NCBI GenBank assembly: GCA_016707605.1
Contig: JADJHJ010000010.1
Coordinates: 215,780 to 279,779 of the forward strand
DNA length: 64,000 bases
Reading direction: 5' to 3'
From: Candidatus Promineofilum glycogenicum
Lineage (GTDB): Bacteria; Chloroflexota; Anaerolineae; Promineifilales; Promineifilaceae
Shown here piece after piece: positions 39,627-48,356 of this stretch (positions are counted from its first letter, which is position 1; each line of letters opens with the position of its first letter). The notes beneath the pieces were generated by a model that saw only the letters and a program-made list of their open reading frames with translations, was not told where the DNA came from and did no database searches. The position numbers and the translations under genes are program-made.

Positions 39627-40968
39627 GAAACGCGCTACCCCCCTCATCGTCATCCTTGTCGCCGCCGCCCTGGTGCTGTTGGCCGTGTGGCTGCTCGGCC
39701 GCGTGCTCAACGGCGACAGCAGCCTGCTGCGCAACGTCACCGTCCGCGATGCCGTCATCACCCCCAACGCCGACGGCGACAGCGACGCCACTCTCTTTCA
39801 GTACGCGCTGTCGCGCAACGCCACCATCTCCATCCACCTGGACAACGCCGCCGGCGACCGCTTCTACTTCCGCCGCGAGAAGCCGCGCGGGGCGGGGGCG
39901 TACGAGGTGCTCTTCAGCGGCGTCGTCGACGGCTACCGGCTGCGCGATGAGGTTATCGAGGGCGAAATCGTGACCCGTCTGTTGCGCGACGGCGACTACA
40001 CCTGGACCATTACCGCCACCGACTTCGACGGCGTGGTCGAGACGCAATCGGGCACCCTCACCATCGCCGAGGCGGACACAGAACTGCCGGAGATTCGCAA
40101 CTTCACCCTCGACAAGAGCACCTTCACCCCCAACCGCGACGGCCTGGCCGACCGCATCCTGGCCCAGCTCTATCTGCCCAAGGAAGTGGCCTCGCTGCGC
40201 GTCTTCCTGCAACTGCCCGACGGCCGCGAACGGCCCATCGCCGAGCAGGAGCTGGACATCCCGTTCAACTCCGTCGGCCGCCACTACTTCGACTACGAAG
40301 GCGGCGTGGACAACGGCGAGACGCCGCCGCCCGACGGAACCTACCCCATTGTGGCCGAGGCCGAAGACCTGGAAGGGCAGCGCGTGCGCGTGGAGAGCGA
40401 GTTGACCATCCAGTTCGGCGGCGTGCCCCGCGCCTACATCGTCTCGCCGCCGACCGACCGCACCGTGCAGTGGAGCGCCACGGCCGTCGCCCTGTGCGAC
40501 ACGCTGACCTTCACCCTGACTGTGCAAAACGACGGCACAACTCCGCTACGCACCACCGGCCCCGTGCCGGGCACGGTCTACGACTCCGACTGGAACTACA
40601 ACACCCTCGGCTGGCACACCGAATCGGGCGCTTTCCGCGTGGCCATCGGCTTCGAGAACGAGCTGACCACCTACCCCTATCGCTGGGCCATCGGCAACCT
40701 GGAAGACCTGGAGCGCATCGGCGACAACTACTACCTGATGCCCGGCGCCCGCGCCGTCGTCACCGGCAGCATTCGCGTCGTGGACGTGTTCGGCGTGCGC
40801 AACCCGCAGCCCATCTGGGCCGGTCTGATCCACGAGGACGTGGAGATCAGCGAGTTCAACAATCGCGTCGATGCCCAGGACATCCTGGTCGACGTGCCCG
40901 ACCCCGACAACCTGCCCACCTGCGACGAGCGGCCCATCCCGGTGCGGGTTATCACACCCGACTCTTAG
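39619..40968 (+). CDS. Membrane-anchored extracellular protein with repeated Ig-like domains
   Basis: 449 residues from GTG 39619. One N-terminal membrane helix (TPLIVILVAAALVLLAVWLLG) is followed by an outside part. Two segments with NADGDSDATLFQYALS / NRDGLADRILAQLYLP at similar spacing look like FlgD-type Ig-like units, as in C-terminal sorting or gliding-related proteins. The C-terminal 150 residues (CARDB-like NDGTTPLRTTGPV, then DSDWNYNTLGW) form another beta domain. The start is not certain because it lies inside a CACAGATT-type repeat; TTG 39607 is an alternative. Function unknown. Confidence 0.7.
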   Translation: MSSKRATPLIVILVAAALVLLAVWLLGRVLNGDSSLLRNVTVRDAVITPNADGDSDATLFQYALSRNATISIHLDNAAGDRFYFRREKPRGAGAYEVLFSGVVDGYRLRDEVIEGEIVTRLLRDGDYTWTITATDFDGVVETQSGTLTIAEADTELPEIRNFTLDKSTFTPNRDGLADRILAQLYLPKEVASLRVFLQLPDGRERPIAEQELDIPFNSVGRHYFDYEGGVDNGETPPPDGTYPIVAEAEDLEGQRVRVESELTIQFGGVPRAYIVSPPTDRTVQWSATAVALCDTLTFTLTVQNDGTTPLRTTGPVPGTVYDSDWNYNTLGWHTESGAFRVAIGFENELTTYPYRWAIGNLEDLERIGDNYYLMPGARAVVTGSIRVVDVFGVRNPQPIWAGLIHEDVEISEFNNRVDAQDILVDVPDPDNLPTCDERPIPVRVITPDS

Positions 40969-40972
40969 CGTA

Positions 40973-41080
40973 GCACAGGATTCTTATCCTGTGCTGCCCG
41001 CTGTATGTGGCACAGGATTCTTATCCTGTGTCCCCTGTTGTCAGACTTGGCAGCACAGGATAAGAATCCTGTGCCACGTT
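40973..41080. repeat. CACAGGATTCTTATCCTGTG repeats, three units
   Basis: Three palindromic CACAGGATTCTTATCCTGTG-type units; the outer two pair as a large hairpin. The remaining bases to 41254 contain no gene; a TTATACACTAATTGC stretch near 41132 might hold a promoter. Confidence 0.85.
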
Positions 41081-41254
41081 TAGACCGACGATTAATCTCC
41101 CCTAAATGAGATTGCCCCCCGCCGCGCAAACGTTATACACTAATTGCATTGTTGGTGTCTGCTCCTCCCGCCCTCTCTGGCGCGGCCGGACATATCACTG
41201 AGACAGATTGACAATCGGCAGGGCGACTGGCGGAACCGTCAGTCGTTTTAATTC

Positions 41255-42505
41255 ATGAACGTGCATCATCGCGCCCGAATCACTTTTTTTGCCCTCCTGA
41301 CCGCCGCGGCTGCTCTGACGTCTTTCGCCTGCCGGCCGGAGGCGGTTGCCCCGGCGACCGGCGCGCCGGAGGTCGTCACGGTCGAGGTCACGCGCCTCGT
41401 CGTGGCCGACGAGGCCCCGGCCACCGGCGCGGCCATCCCGGCCACGGCCTCGGCCGCCGTCGCGGCCACGGCCACCACTGCCGCGCCGCCGCCGGTACAG
41501 GTCGAAGTCACGGTCGAAGTGACGCGCCCGCCGCTGGGCACGGCCGAGCGCCCGGTGCAACTGCTCTTCCCGCCCACCACCGCCGCGGCGACCATCACTC
41601 AGCGGGCCGAGTCGCTGGTGGCGGCGCTGGAGGCGGCCACCGGCGTGGAGTTCGCCGTCGGCGTGCCCGACGACGAGGCCGCCGTGGCCGCCCTGCTGTG
41701 CGCCGCCCCGGCCGACACCATCGGCTTCATCTCCGCCGCGGCCTACACCATCGCCCATGAGGAGTGCGGCGCGGTGGCCGGCCTGGTGGCCCGCCACGAC
41801 GATGGCCTGACCTGGCAGATGGGGATGCTCGTCACCCGGCCGGGCGCGGCGGCCGAACTGGCTGACCTGGCCGGGCAGCGCTGGGCCGTGGCCGACACGC
41901 GCAGCCTGCCGACCTATCTCTACTTCCGCGCCCGGATGGCCGCGGCCGGCATCGAGCCGGGCGAGGTGGTCGAGCAGCCGGAGGACAGCAGCGCCCTGTT
42001 GGCGTTGCGCGACGAGGAGGTCGATTTCACCACCGCCGTCTTCGTCCCGCCCGTCATGCCCCTCGACCGGACGTGGGTCTATGGCGAGACGGAGCCGGAG
42101 GAGTGGCGCGTACTGGGCATTGCGCCGACGCGCAGCCCCATCGGCTACGTGCTGGTCGCGGGCGAGCCGGAATTTGGCGGCTACCGGCTCCGCGACGCGC
42201 GCGCCCGCCTGTTCGACACGACGCCCGACATCTTTGACGTCACCCGCATCCTGGCGCTGAGCGAACCGATCCCCAATGAGACGGTCGTCTTCGGCGCCGA
42301 CTTCCCCCTCAGTCTGGGCCGGCAAACGCTGGCGACGATGGCCGAATTCGCCGCGTCGGACGCCTGCCAGACTTCGCTGTGCTCGGCCGATTTCTACGGC
42401 TGGACCGGACTGGAACCGGCCGATGATGCCGCTTATGACCCAATCCGCCTTATCCAAGACACATTGGAACTGGAAGCTGCCGACCTTTGGGCAGAACTGG
42501 ACTGA
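41255..42505 (+). CDS. PhnD-like substrate-binding lipoprotein
   Basis: 416 residues. A lipoprotein signal (FFALLTAAAALTSFAC, Cys26) is followed by a long Thr/Ala/Val-rich spacer to about residue 100 and a type-2 periplasmic-binding fold of the phosphate/phosphonate class (PVQLLFPPTT, IGFISAAAYTIAHEE, WAVADTRSLPTYLYFRARM). It should capture a small anion or metabolite outside the membrane, but no ABC permease or ATPase is adjacent. The glycosyltransferase gene starts 2 bases after its stop, implying co-transcription. Confidence 0.82.
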   Translation: MNVHHRARITFFALLTAAAALTSFACRPEAVAPATGAPEVVTVEVTRLVVADEAPATGAAIPATASAAVAATATTAAPPPVQVEVTVEVTRPPLGTAERPVQLLFPPTTAAATITQRAESLVAALEAATGVEFAVGVPDDEAAVAALLCAAPADTIGFISAAAYTIAHEECGAVAGLVARHDDGLTWQMGMLVTRPGAAAELADLAGQRWAVADTRSLPTYLYFRARMAAAGIEPGEVVEQPEDSSALLALRDEEVDFTTAVFVPPVMPLDRTWVYGETEPEEWRVLGIAPTRSPIGYVLVAGEPEFGGYRLRDARARLFDTTPDIFDVTRILALSEPIPNETVVFGADFPLSLGRQTLATMAEFAASDACQTSLCSADFYGWTGLEPADDAAYDPIRLIQDTLELEAADLWAELD

Positions 42506-42506
42506 G

Positions 42507-43427
42507 ATGATCGACGTTGCCGTCATCATTGTCAGTTGGAACGTCCGCAACTATCTGTCGGACTGCCTGCGCTCGGTGGCCGCCGATCTGCGCGCCTCGC
42601 GGCTGCGCGGCGAAATCTGGGTGGTGGACAACGCCTCGACCGACGGCACGGTGGCTCTGCTGGCCGACCTCTTCCCACAGGTGCACGTCATCGCCAACCA
42701 GACCAACCCCGGCTTTGGCGCGGCCAACAACCAGGGGATGCGCGCCGCCGCCTCCAGCCATCCGCGCTACTACTTCTTCCTCAACCCCGACACGCTGGTG
42801 CGGCCGGGGGCCATGGGTCGTCTGGTCAAGTGCCTCGACGAGCGGCCCAAGGGGGGCATGGCCAGCGCGCGGCTCACCTTCGGCGACGGCCGCTTCCAGC
42901 ACAGCGCCTTCTCCTTCCCCGGCCTGGGGCAGTTGGTCTTTGACCTCTATGCCATGCCGCCGCGCCTCTACGAAAGCCGGCTCAACGGCCGCTACCCACG
43001 GCGCATGTACCATCCCGACCGGCCGCCCTTCACCATTGACCACCCCCTCGGCGCGACGATGCTCGTCCGCGCCGACGTGGCCGAATCGACGCAGGGCTTC
43101 GACGAGTCGTTCCACATGTATTGTGAGGAGATCGACTGGAGTTGGCGGGTGCGCGAGTCGGGCTGGGAGATCTATGCCGTGCCCGGGGCGGAGATCGTCC
43201 ACTTCGGCGGCGAGAGCACGCGGCAGATTCCGGCCCAGTCCATGCTCAACCTGTGGGCCAGCCGGGCGCAACTCTATCGCAAGCACCACGGGCCGCTGAA
43301 GCAGTGGGTAGCCGGCTGGCTGGTGCGCTCGAAGATGGCTCGCAAGGCGCGCCAGGCGGCCGACCCGCAACTCAAGAGCGCCTACGAGCGCATCATCGCC
43401 CTCTGGTCGCCCAACGCGCAGCACTAA
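42507..43427 (+). CDS. Family 2 glycosyltransferase
   Basis: 306 residues with the GT-A core: DVAVIIVSWNVRNYL at the start, VVDNASTDG, NPGFGAANNQGM and the metal-binding region FFLNPDTLV. FHMYCEEIDWSWRVRESGW is typical of rhamnosyltransferase-like GT2 enzymes that build cell-surface polysaccharides. It lacks a membrane helix, and the last 60 residues are basic. ATG 42507 nearly touches the stop of the PhnD-like gene. Donor and acceptor are unknown. Confidence 0.9.
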   Translation: MIDVAVIIVSWNVRNYLSDCLRSVAADLRASRLRGEIWVVDNASTDGTVALLADLFPQVHVIANQTNPGFGAANNQGMRAAASSHPRYYFFLNPDTLVRPGAMGRLVKCLDERPKGGMASARLTFGDGRFQHSAFSFPGLGQLVFDLYAMPPRLYESRLNGRYPRRMYHPDRPPFTIDHPLGATMLVRADVAESTQGFDESFHMYCEEIDWSWRVRESGWEIYAVPGAEIVHFGGESTRQIPAQSMLNLWASRAQLYRKHHGPLKQWVAGWLVRSKMARKARQAADPQLKSAYERIIALWSPNAQH

Positions 43428-43435
43428 GAGAAAGA

Positions 43436-43566
43436 AACCACAGATTACGCCGATTTCACAGATTCGGAAGAGATCTCACGCAAAGACGCAAAGAACGCCA
43501 AGCTTATGAGCTTGGCGTTCTTTGCGTCTTTGGGATCTCTTCTTTGCGCCTTTGCGTGAGCCTCTT
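43436..43566. repeat. CACAGATT half element plus CACGCAAAG palindrome
   Basis: ACCACAGATTACGCCGATTTCACAGATT (43438-43465), then TCTCACGCAAAGACGCAAAGAACGCCAAGCTT paired with its inverse (43472-43566). Located between two convergent genes. Confidence 0.85.
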
Positions 43567-43568
43567 CG

Positions 43569-44516
43569 CTATGGGATAAGCCGTTCGATGGTCGCCGCGG
43601 CGTGGAGGTCAGCCAGCCAGGCGTCGAAGGCGGCCTGTAGCGCGGCCTGGTAGGCGTCCATGCTCAGCGGCCGGTCGGCCTCGCGCTCCGTCACCTGGAC
43701 GATGTAGTAGGTCGTCTTGCCGGCGGCGTCGGTCACGGCAATCAGGTCGCTGATCGCCTCCGGTTGCAGGGCAAAGGCCGCCGCCTCCACCTCCGGCACG
43801 AGCAGCGACCCCGGCGCGAAGAAGCCCAGATCGCCGCCGATCTCGGCCGTCACCCGGTCGACCGAGTTCTGTTGGGCCAGGAAGGCGAAGTCGTCGCCGG
43901 CCCGCGCCCGGTCGAGCACCTGCTGGGCCAGCGTGGCGTCGTCCAGTTGGATGTAGCGGGCGCGCACCTGTTCGGCCGTGTCGGGCACGCCGGCCGTCAG
44001 CCGCGCCACCATCTCGCCCGTCACCAGTTCGGCGGCCAGGGCGGCGCGGAACTCCTCGATGGTGTAGCCGACCGATTGCAGCCAGGCGTCGAACTCGGCC
44101 GGGGTGGCATACGTGCCCTTGAGTTCGGCCAGCCTTTGGGCCACGGCTTCGTCGCTGACCACGACCCCCTCGGCCGCCGCGGCTTGCAGAATCAACTCTC
44201 GCTCGATCAGGGCGTCCAGCACCCGCGCACTGGCGTCGGCGGCAGGGCGGCGCTGCGGGGGCTGCACCACCGTAAAGCGAGCCATCTCGCGCTCGAAGGC
44301 GGCCAGGGTGATGGGCTGGCCGTTGACCTGGGCGGCCAGCGGCTCGGTGGGCGTCGGCGTGGGCGGGACGGGCGTGGACGTGGCTGCCACCGGCGGCGGC
44401 AGCGTGGCCTGAACGACGGGGGCGGCGGTGGCCGTCTCGTCCGTGGCCGTCGGGTCTTGCCGGCAGGCCGCCAGCAACAAAAGGAGCGCCAGAAGCGCCA
44501 ATATGCGGTGTCTCAT
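43569..44516 (-). CDS. SurA-like peptidyl-prolyl isomerase lipoprotein
   Basis: 315 residues from ATG 44516. Lipoprotein signal RILALLALLLLLAACRQD (Cys20), a Thr/Pro-rich spacer, then a SurA-N-like helical chaperone part (AAQVNGQPITLAAFEREMARF) and a parvulin domain (QVRARYIQLDDATLAQQVLD; SVDRVTAEIGGDLGFFAPG). It should assist folding of exported proteins at the outer face of the membrane. TATAAT lies 7 bases before the ATG (leaderless); longer starts to 44588 run into a repeat and are unlikely. Confidence 0.9.
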   Translation of the reverse strand: MRHRILALLALLLLLAACRQDPTATDETATAAPVVQATLPPPVAATSTPVPPTPTPTEPLAAQVNGQPITLAAFEREMARFTVVQPPQRRPAADASARVLDALIERELILQAAAAEGVVVSDEAVAQRLAELKGTYATPAEFDAWLQSVGYTIEEFRAALAAELVTGEMVARLTAGVPDTAEQVRARYIQLDDATLAQQVLDRARAGDDFAFLAQQNSVDRVTAEIGGDLGFFAPGSLLVPEVEAAAFALQPEAISDLIAVTDAAGKTTYYIVQVTEREADRPLSMDAYQAALQAAFDAWLADLHAAATIERLIP

Positions 44517-44523
44517 AGGCCTG

Positions 44524-44529
44524 ATTATA
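44524..44529 (-). promoter_or_regulatory. -10 box of the SurA-like gene
   Basis: TATAAT on the minus strand, 7 bases before the ATG at 44516; no Shine-Dalgarno sequence, so a leaderless mRNA is predicted. Confidence 0.55.
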
Positions 44530-44536
44530 GCGCCAT

Positions 44537-44638
44537 CGCCCGGTGCGTCGCACCTTCGGTGCGTTGCACTTTCCTGAGTGCATCGCACCTTCTTAGTAGA
44601 TTAACAAAGAAAGTGCGACGCACTCCAGAAAGTGCGCA
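44537..44638. repeat. GTGCGTCGCACC hairpin
   Basis: CCGGTGCGTCGCACCTTCGGTGCG... and GAAAGTGCGACGCACTCC... are the two arms, joined by an AT-rich loop (CTTAGTAGATTAACAAAG). Related to the 99-base tandem repeat at 7734-8130. Confidence 0.85.
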
Positions 44639-44639
44639 C

Positions 44640-44819
44640 TTAGGAGCGCAGCAGCAGCCACAACACCAACACCACCGCCGCCACTACCCCCGCCACCAGC
44701 AGCACCCGCGTCAACTCCATCGCCACGCTGGCGAAGTAGCGCACGGCCAGCAGCAGCAGGGCCAGCACGACCACGGCCAACACGATCCAGCCGACCATCG
44801 ACAGGCTCAATTCGTCCAT
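44640..44819 (-). CDS. Small two-helix membrane protein overlapping hutI
   Basis: 59 residues: MDELSLSMVGWIVLAVVVLA starts helix one, ELTRVLLVAGVVAAVVLVLW forms helix two, with a short SVAM link. The ATG (44819) overlaps the last 13 bases of the hutI frame, so translation is probably coupled. It belongs to no family I recognise. Position after hutI and the MFS gene suggests a helper of the transporter, but this is inference only. Confidence 0.6.
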   Translation of the reverse strand: MDELSLSMVGWIVLAVVVLALLLLAVRYFASVAMELTRVLLVAGVVAAVVLVLWLLLRS

Positions 44820-46102
44820 TGCGCGCCCTCGTTGCCGTTCTCGGCCACCACTTGCCCGCGCTTGACCACCGTCCGCACCAGGTTCGTGCCGAAGCGGTAG
44901 CCGAGGTGGCGATAGTCGCTTACGTCGAGGATGAGCAGGTCGGCGGCGTAACCGGGCGACAGGCTGCCCACCTCGTGGCCGCGGCCGATGGCGTGGGCGG
45001 CGTTGAGCGTCGCCGCCACCAGCGCCTGGGCCTGCGTCAGGCCCATGTAGCGGCAGGCCAGGGCGATGACCATCTGCATCGATTCGCACCAGCACGTGCC
45101 GGGGTTGCAGTCGGTGGCCAGGGCCAGCGCGCCGCCGGCGGCCAGAATGGCTTTGGCCGGGGTGTAGTCGCGGTGAGCCAGGCCGAACGGCGTGCCCGGC
45201 AGTCCGACGGCCACCGTGTCGCCCCGGCCCAGCGCGGCGATGTCGGCGGCGGGCGTGCTCACCAGGTGGTCGGCCGACACCGCGCCCAACTCCACCGCCA
45301 GCCGCGTGCCGCCCAGCCCGACAAACTCGTCGGCGTGCACCTTCAGCCGGTAGCCCAGCGCCGCCGCCTCCTCCAGTATCCGCCGCGTCTGGGCCAGGTC
45401 GAAGACGCCCTCTTCGCAGAACACGTCGCAGAAGAGCGTCAGGCCGCGTTGCCGCATCCACGCCGCGCCGGCGGGCAGGGTGTCGTTGATCAGGTATGCC
45501 ACGTAGCCGTCGGTGTCGTCGCCGAACTCGGCCGGGATGGCGTGGGCGGGCAGGAAGGTTGGCGTCAGTTCGATGGGCTGGGCGTCGTTGAGGGCCAGGA
45601 TGGCGTCGAGTTGGCGCAACTCGGCCGCCGTCTCCAGCCCGTAGCCCGTCTTGGCCTCGGCGCTGGTCGTGCCTTGGCGCAGCATCCGCGCCAGCCGCGG
45701 CCGGTTGTCGGCCACCAGTTCGGCCACGCTGGCCGCGCGCGTGCGCCGTACGGTGGACATGATGCCGCCGCCGGCGGCCATGATCGCCATGTAGGTCGCC
45801 CCACCCAGGCGCTGCTCGAACTCCCCCGCCCGGTCGCCCAGCCAGGGCAGGTGGGTGTGGGGATCGACGAAGCCGGGCGTGACGCAGCGGCCGGCGGCGT
45901 CGAGCGTGGTCGTGGCCCGATAGCGGGCGCGCAACTCGGCCGACGGCCCGACGGCCACCACCCGCCCGTCGGCCGCGGCCAGCGCGCCGTCGGCCAGCAG
46001 CCCCAGATCGCCCAGCGCCGCGCCCCGTTGCGGCCCCTGGTGGCCCGGCACCACGCACAGTTGCCCGGCCGAATGAACCAACAGATCGACGTGTTCGGTC
46101 AT
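44807..46102 (-). CDS. hutI: Imidazolonepropionase
   Basis: 431 residues. Hydrolyses 4-imidazolone-5-propanoate to N-formimino-glutamate in histidine breakdown. Metal ligands His82 and His84 (GFVDPHTHLPW) and a further His-rich KVHADEF motif are visible, with LATDCNPGTCWCESMQM near the C terminus as in other HutI proteins. The start overlaps the end of the MFS gene by four bases (ATGA). hutH, hutU and hutG are not in the window. Confidence 0.95.
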   Translation of the reverse strand: MTEHVDLLVHSAGQLCVVPGHQGPQRGAALGDLGLLADGALAAADGRVVAVGPSAELRARYRATTTLDAAGRCVTPGFVDPHTHLPWLGDRAGEFEQRLGGATYMAIMAAGGGIMSTVRRTRAASVAELVADNRPRLARMLRQGTTSAEAKTGYGLETAAELRQLDAILALNDAQPIELTPTFLPAHAIPAEFGDDTDGYVAYLINDTLPAGAAWMRQRGLTLFCDVFCEEGVFDLAQTRRILEEAAALGYRLKVHADEFVGLGGTRLAVELGAVSADHLVSTPAADIAALGRGDTVAVGLPGTPFGLAHRDYTPAKAILAAGGALALATDCNPGTCWCESMQMVIALACRYMGLTQAQALVAATLNAAHAIGRGHEVGSLSPGYAADLLILDVSDYRHLGYRFGTNLVRTVVKRGQVVAENGNEGAQWTN

Positions 46103-47349
46103 GACTTACCCTCCCGCAGCCAGCGAATGAGAACGATGACGGCCAGCAGCATCATGGCCGCCGACAGGACGCTGTTGCCCGGCAGGCCGAAGCGCCCCCA
46201 GATGGCCGGGCCGACGAGCGAGCCGATGGTGCGCCCGGCGGCCATCGCCCCAAAGCCCATCGACATGACCGCGCCGCGCGCCTCCGGCACCAGCTCCGTC
46301 AGCAGCGGCAGCGCGCCGACGACGGTGATCTCGAAGAAGAAGAAGATCGCCACCAGCGTAGCCAGGGCCGAGGCCAGGCTGCCGGTGGTGAACGGGATGA
46401 GCAGGAAGAGGCCGGCCGTCACCACGCCGCCCAGGGCCACCACCGGCCGCTTGCCGAAGCGATCCACCGACCAGCCGGCGGTCAGCTCGCCGCTCAGTTC
46501 GGCCAGGCCGATGAGCGTCGTCGCCAGCCCCAGCCCGGTCAGGCTCAGGTCAAACGTCGTCTCCATCCAGTCGCCGTAGACGATGAACAGCGCCTCCTGG
46601 GCCACCAGCGGCAGCAGCAGGAAGAGCGCCGCGGCCCAGATGACCGGATGGCGGCGCAGCATGTGGGCCATGTAGGTGATGGTGATGGTCTGGCGCGTGC
46701 TGTGGCGGGCGGCGGGCAGGGCGCGCCAGAGCAGCACCGCCGCCGCCGCCCCGCCGATACCCAGCCACAGGAAGGGCGCGCTCCACCCCTGCCGGGCGAT
46801 GAGCCAGCCGCTCAGCGGCGCGCCGATGAGGAACGCGCCGCTCCAGCCGAATTCGGTCAGCGACAGGGCGCGCCCGCGCTGGGCATAGGGCACGGCGTCG
46901 CCCAGGTAGGACTGCATGGCCGGGTCGTAGATGACCTTGACCGCCCCGGCGGCGACCAGAGCCACGCCCAGCGACCAGACGGTGGGAACTCCGGCCACCA
47001 GCAGCGTCGCCGCGCTGAAGACGGCCGAGGAGATGGCCATGACATTGCGACGGCCGTAGCGCTCGGCCAGGGGAGCGAAGATGGGGCTGAGCAGCCCGGT
47101 CAGGTTGCGCAGCGAGATGATGAGGTAGACCGTCGTCACCGGCACGCCCAGCCCGCGGGCAAAGGCCGGCGCGAACGGGTAGACGATGCGCAGCAGGGTG
47201 TTGATGCACAGGCGGGCGAAGGTCAGGATGCCCAGTTGCGCGGCGCGGCGCTTGTCCCAGGCCCAGTCGGCATGGCCGGGCGGGGCGGCCGGGCCGGATG
47301 GGGTGGCCACATCAGGCGGTGGTGTAGGCGTGTTGTCGGATGGTGCCAT
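46099..47349 (-). CDS. MFS transporter
   Basis: 416 residues, 12 predicted membrane helices. The A-loop motif is recognisable as APLAERYGRRNVMAI between helices 2 and 3, with a second copy SVDRFGKRPVVALGG after helix 8. It belongs to the drug/metabolite-type major facilitators; the substrate is unknown. Translational overlap with hutI would fit uptake of histidine or an intermediate, but the family is also typical of exporters. The N-terminal 40 residues are Pro-rich and cytoplasmic. Confidence 0.88.
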   Translation of the reverse strand: MAPSDNTPTPPPDVATPSGPAAPPGHADWAWDKRRAAQLGILTFARLCINTLLRIVYPFAPAFARGLGVPVTTVYLIISLRNLTGLLSPIFAPLAERYGRRNVMAISSAVFSAATLLVAGVPTVWSLGVALVAAGAVKVIYDPAMQSYLGDAVPYAQRGRALSLTEFGWSGAFLIGAPLSGWLIARQGWSAPFLWLGIGGAAAAVLLWRALPAARHSTRQTITITYMAHMLRRHPVIWAAALFLLLPLVAQEALFIVYGDWMETTFDLSLTGLGLATTLIGLAELSGELTAGWSVDRFGKRPVVALGGVVTAGLFLLIPFTTGSLASALATLVAIFFFFEITVVGALPLLTELVPEARGAVMSMGFGAMAAGRTIGSLVGPAIWGRFGLPGNSVLSAAMMLLAVIVLIRWLREGKS

Positions 47350-47384
47350 GCGCGTGTAAGTTTAGCCCAAGCCGGGGATGGTGC

Positions 47385-47390
47385 TACAAT
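47385..47390 (+). promoter_or_regulatory. -10 box of the CPBP-like gene
   Basis: TACAAT, 8 bases before ATG 47399; leaderless pattern. The divergent MFS gene starts 50 bases away. Confidence 0.45.
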
Positions 47391-47398
47391 CCGGGGTC

Positions 47399-48259
47399 AT
47401 GCCACAGAAAACAGTCGGCCGGGCGTCGTCGGAGGCCCGGCCCCCACGCGAGCCGGTAGCCCCGGCCGTGGCCCGCAGTCGCGCTCTGATTGCCGTGCTC
47501 TTGCCTCTGGCGGCGGCCCTGCTGGTCGGCGTCGTCACCGGCGCGCTGTACATGCGCGGCGGTATCGTCGGCAGCGGCAGCGCCGCGCCCATGTTTGCCG
47601 CGCTGGGGCTGGTAGCCTGGTTCATCGGCCTGCGCTTCTACGGCTTGCGCGGCCTGGCTCTGCGCGGCGGGCGGCCGCTGTTCGCCGGCATCGGTTTCGC
47701 CGTGCTGGGCTGGGTGGCGGTGCTGATCGGCCGCTTTCTGCCCGGCTTGCCGCGCACGACGTTCAACCCCGACGGCCAGGCGGTGGTCAACATCGCCCTG
47801 CTGGTCGAAGTGGTCGCCATCCGCTCGGCCGGGTCGGGCCGCGCCTTCGCCTACCTGCTGCTGTTCGAGGCCTTCGCCACCCAGGTGTGGGCCTTCGGCG
47901 CGGTCTTTCGCGCCCTGGCCGACTGGCGCGGCGGGCTGACGGCGGCCATCGGCAGCGGCATCCTCTTCGGCGCGGTAGGCTTCCTGTTGTTTGGCGAGTC
48001 GTTCGCGCCCGGGCTGCCGGCGCTGTTCTACTTCCTGCTGTGGGGCGTGCTCTACGGCATGATCCGGCTGCGCACGGGCAGCATCCTCGGCCCCATTCTC
48101 GTTCAGGCGCTCCAGACGTTCACCGCCTGGTTCGTCTTCCAGCCGCCCGATGACATGATCGGGGCGAGCATCCAGGTCGTCTATCTGGCTATCAGCCTGC
48201 TGTTCGTGATCATCATCTGGCGTCTCTGGCCGCGCCGCGAAGGGGACTATCGAGTTTAG
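47399..48259 (+). CDS. Multi-helix membrane protein, CPBP-like
   Basis: 286 residues with about eight membrane helices. The C-terminal third (FYFLLWGVLYGMIRLRTGSILGP, then VQALQTFTAWFVF) resembles the end of CPBP (Rce1/PrsW-type) intramembrane proteases. The catalytic EExxxR motif is not present in its usual form; EAFATQVWAFGAVFRALAD is the nearest stretch. So a CPBP relative without protease activity is one option, a new membrane family another. ATG 47399 follows a -10 box directly. Confidence 0.6.
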   Translation: MPQKTVGRASSEARPPREPVAPAVARSRALIAVLLPLAAALLVGVVTGALYMRGGIVGSGSAAPMFAALGLVAWFIGLRFYGLRGLALRGGRPLFAGIGFAVLGWVAVLIGRFLPGLPRTTFNPDGQAVVNIALLVEVVAIRSAGSGRAFAYLLLFEAFATQVWAFGAVFRALADWRGGLTAAIGSGILFGAVGFLLFGESFAPGLPALFYFLLWGVLYGMIRLRTGSILGPILVQALQTFTAWFVFQPPDDMIGASIQVVYLAISLLFVIIIWRLWPRREGDYRV

Positions 48260-48267
48260 AAGAATGG

Positions 48268-48338
48268 AAACCACAGATTACGCAGATTACGCAGATTTCA
48301 AGAACTCTTCTTAATCTGTGAAATCTGTGGTTTCTCCC
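48268..48338. repeat. CACAGATTACGCAGATT palindrome
   Basis: AACCACAGATTACGCAGATTACGCAGATTTC pairs with TTAATCTGTGAAATCTGTGGTT. It lies between the CPBP-like gene and the hydratase. Confidence 0.9.
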
Positions 48339-48356
48339 TCTTAATCAGGAGAATCC

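Noticed and set aside
47399..48259. Active CPBP intramembrane protease
   Set aside because: The EExxxR motif and the paired His are not recognisable, so only a distant structural likeness is claimed.
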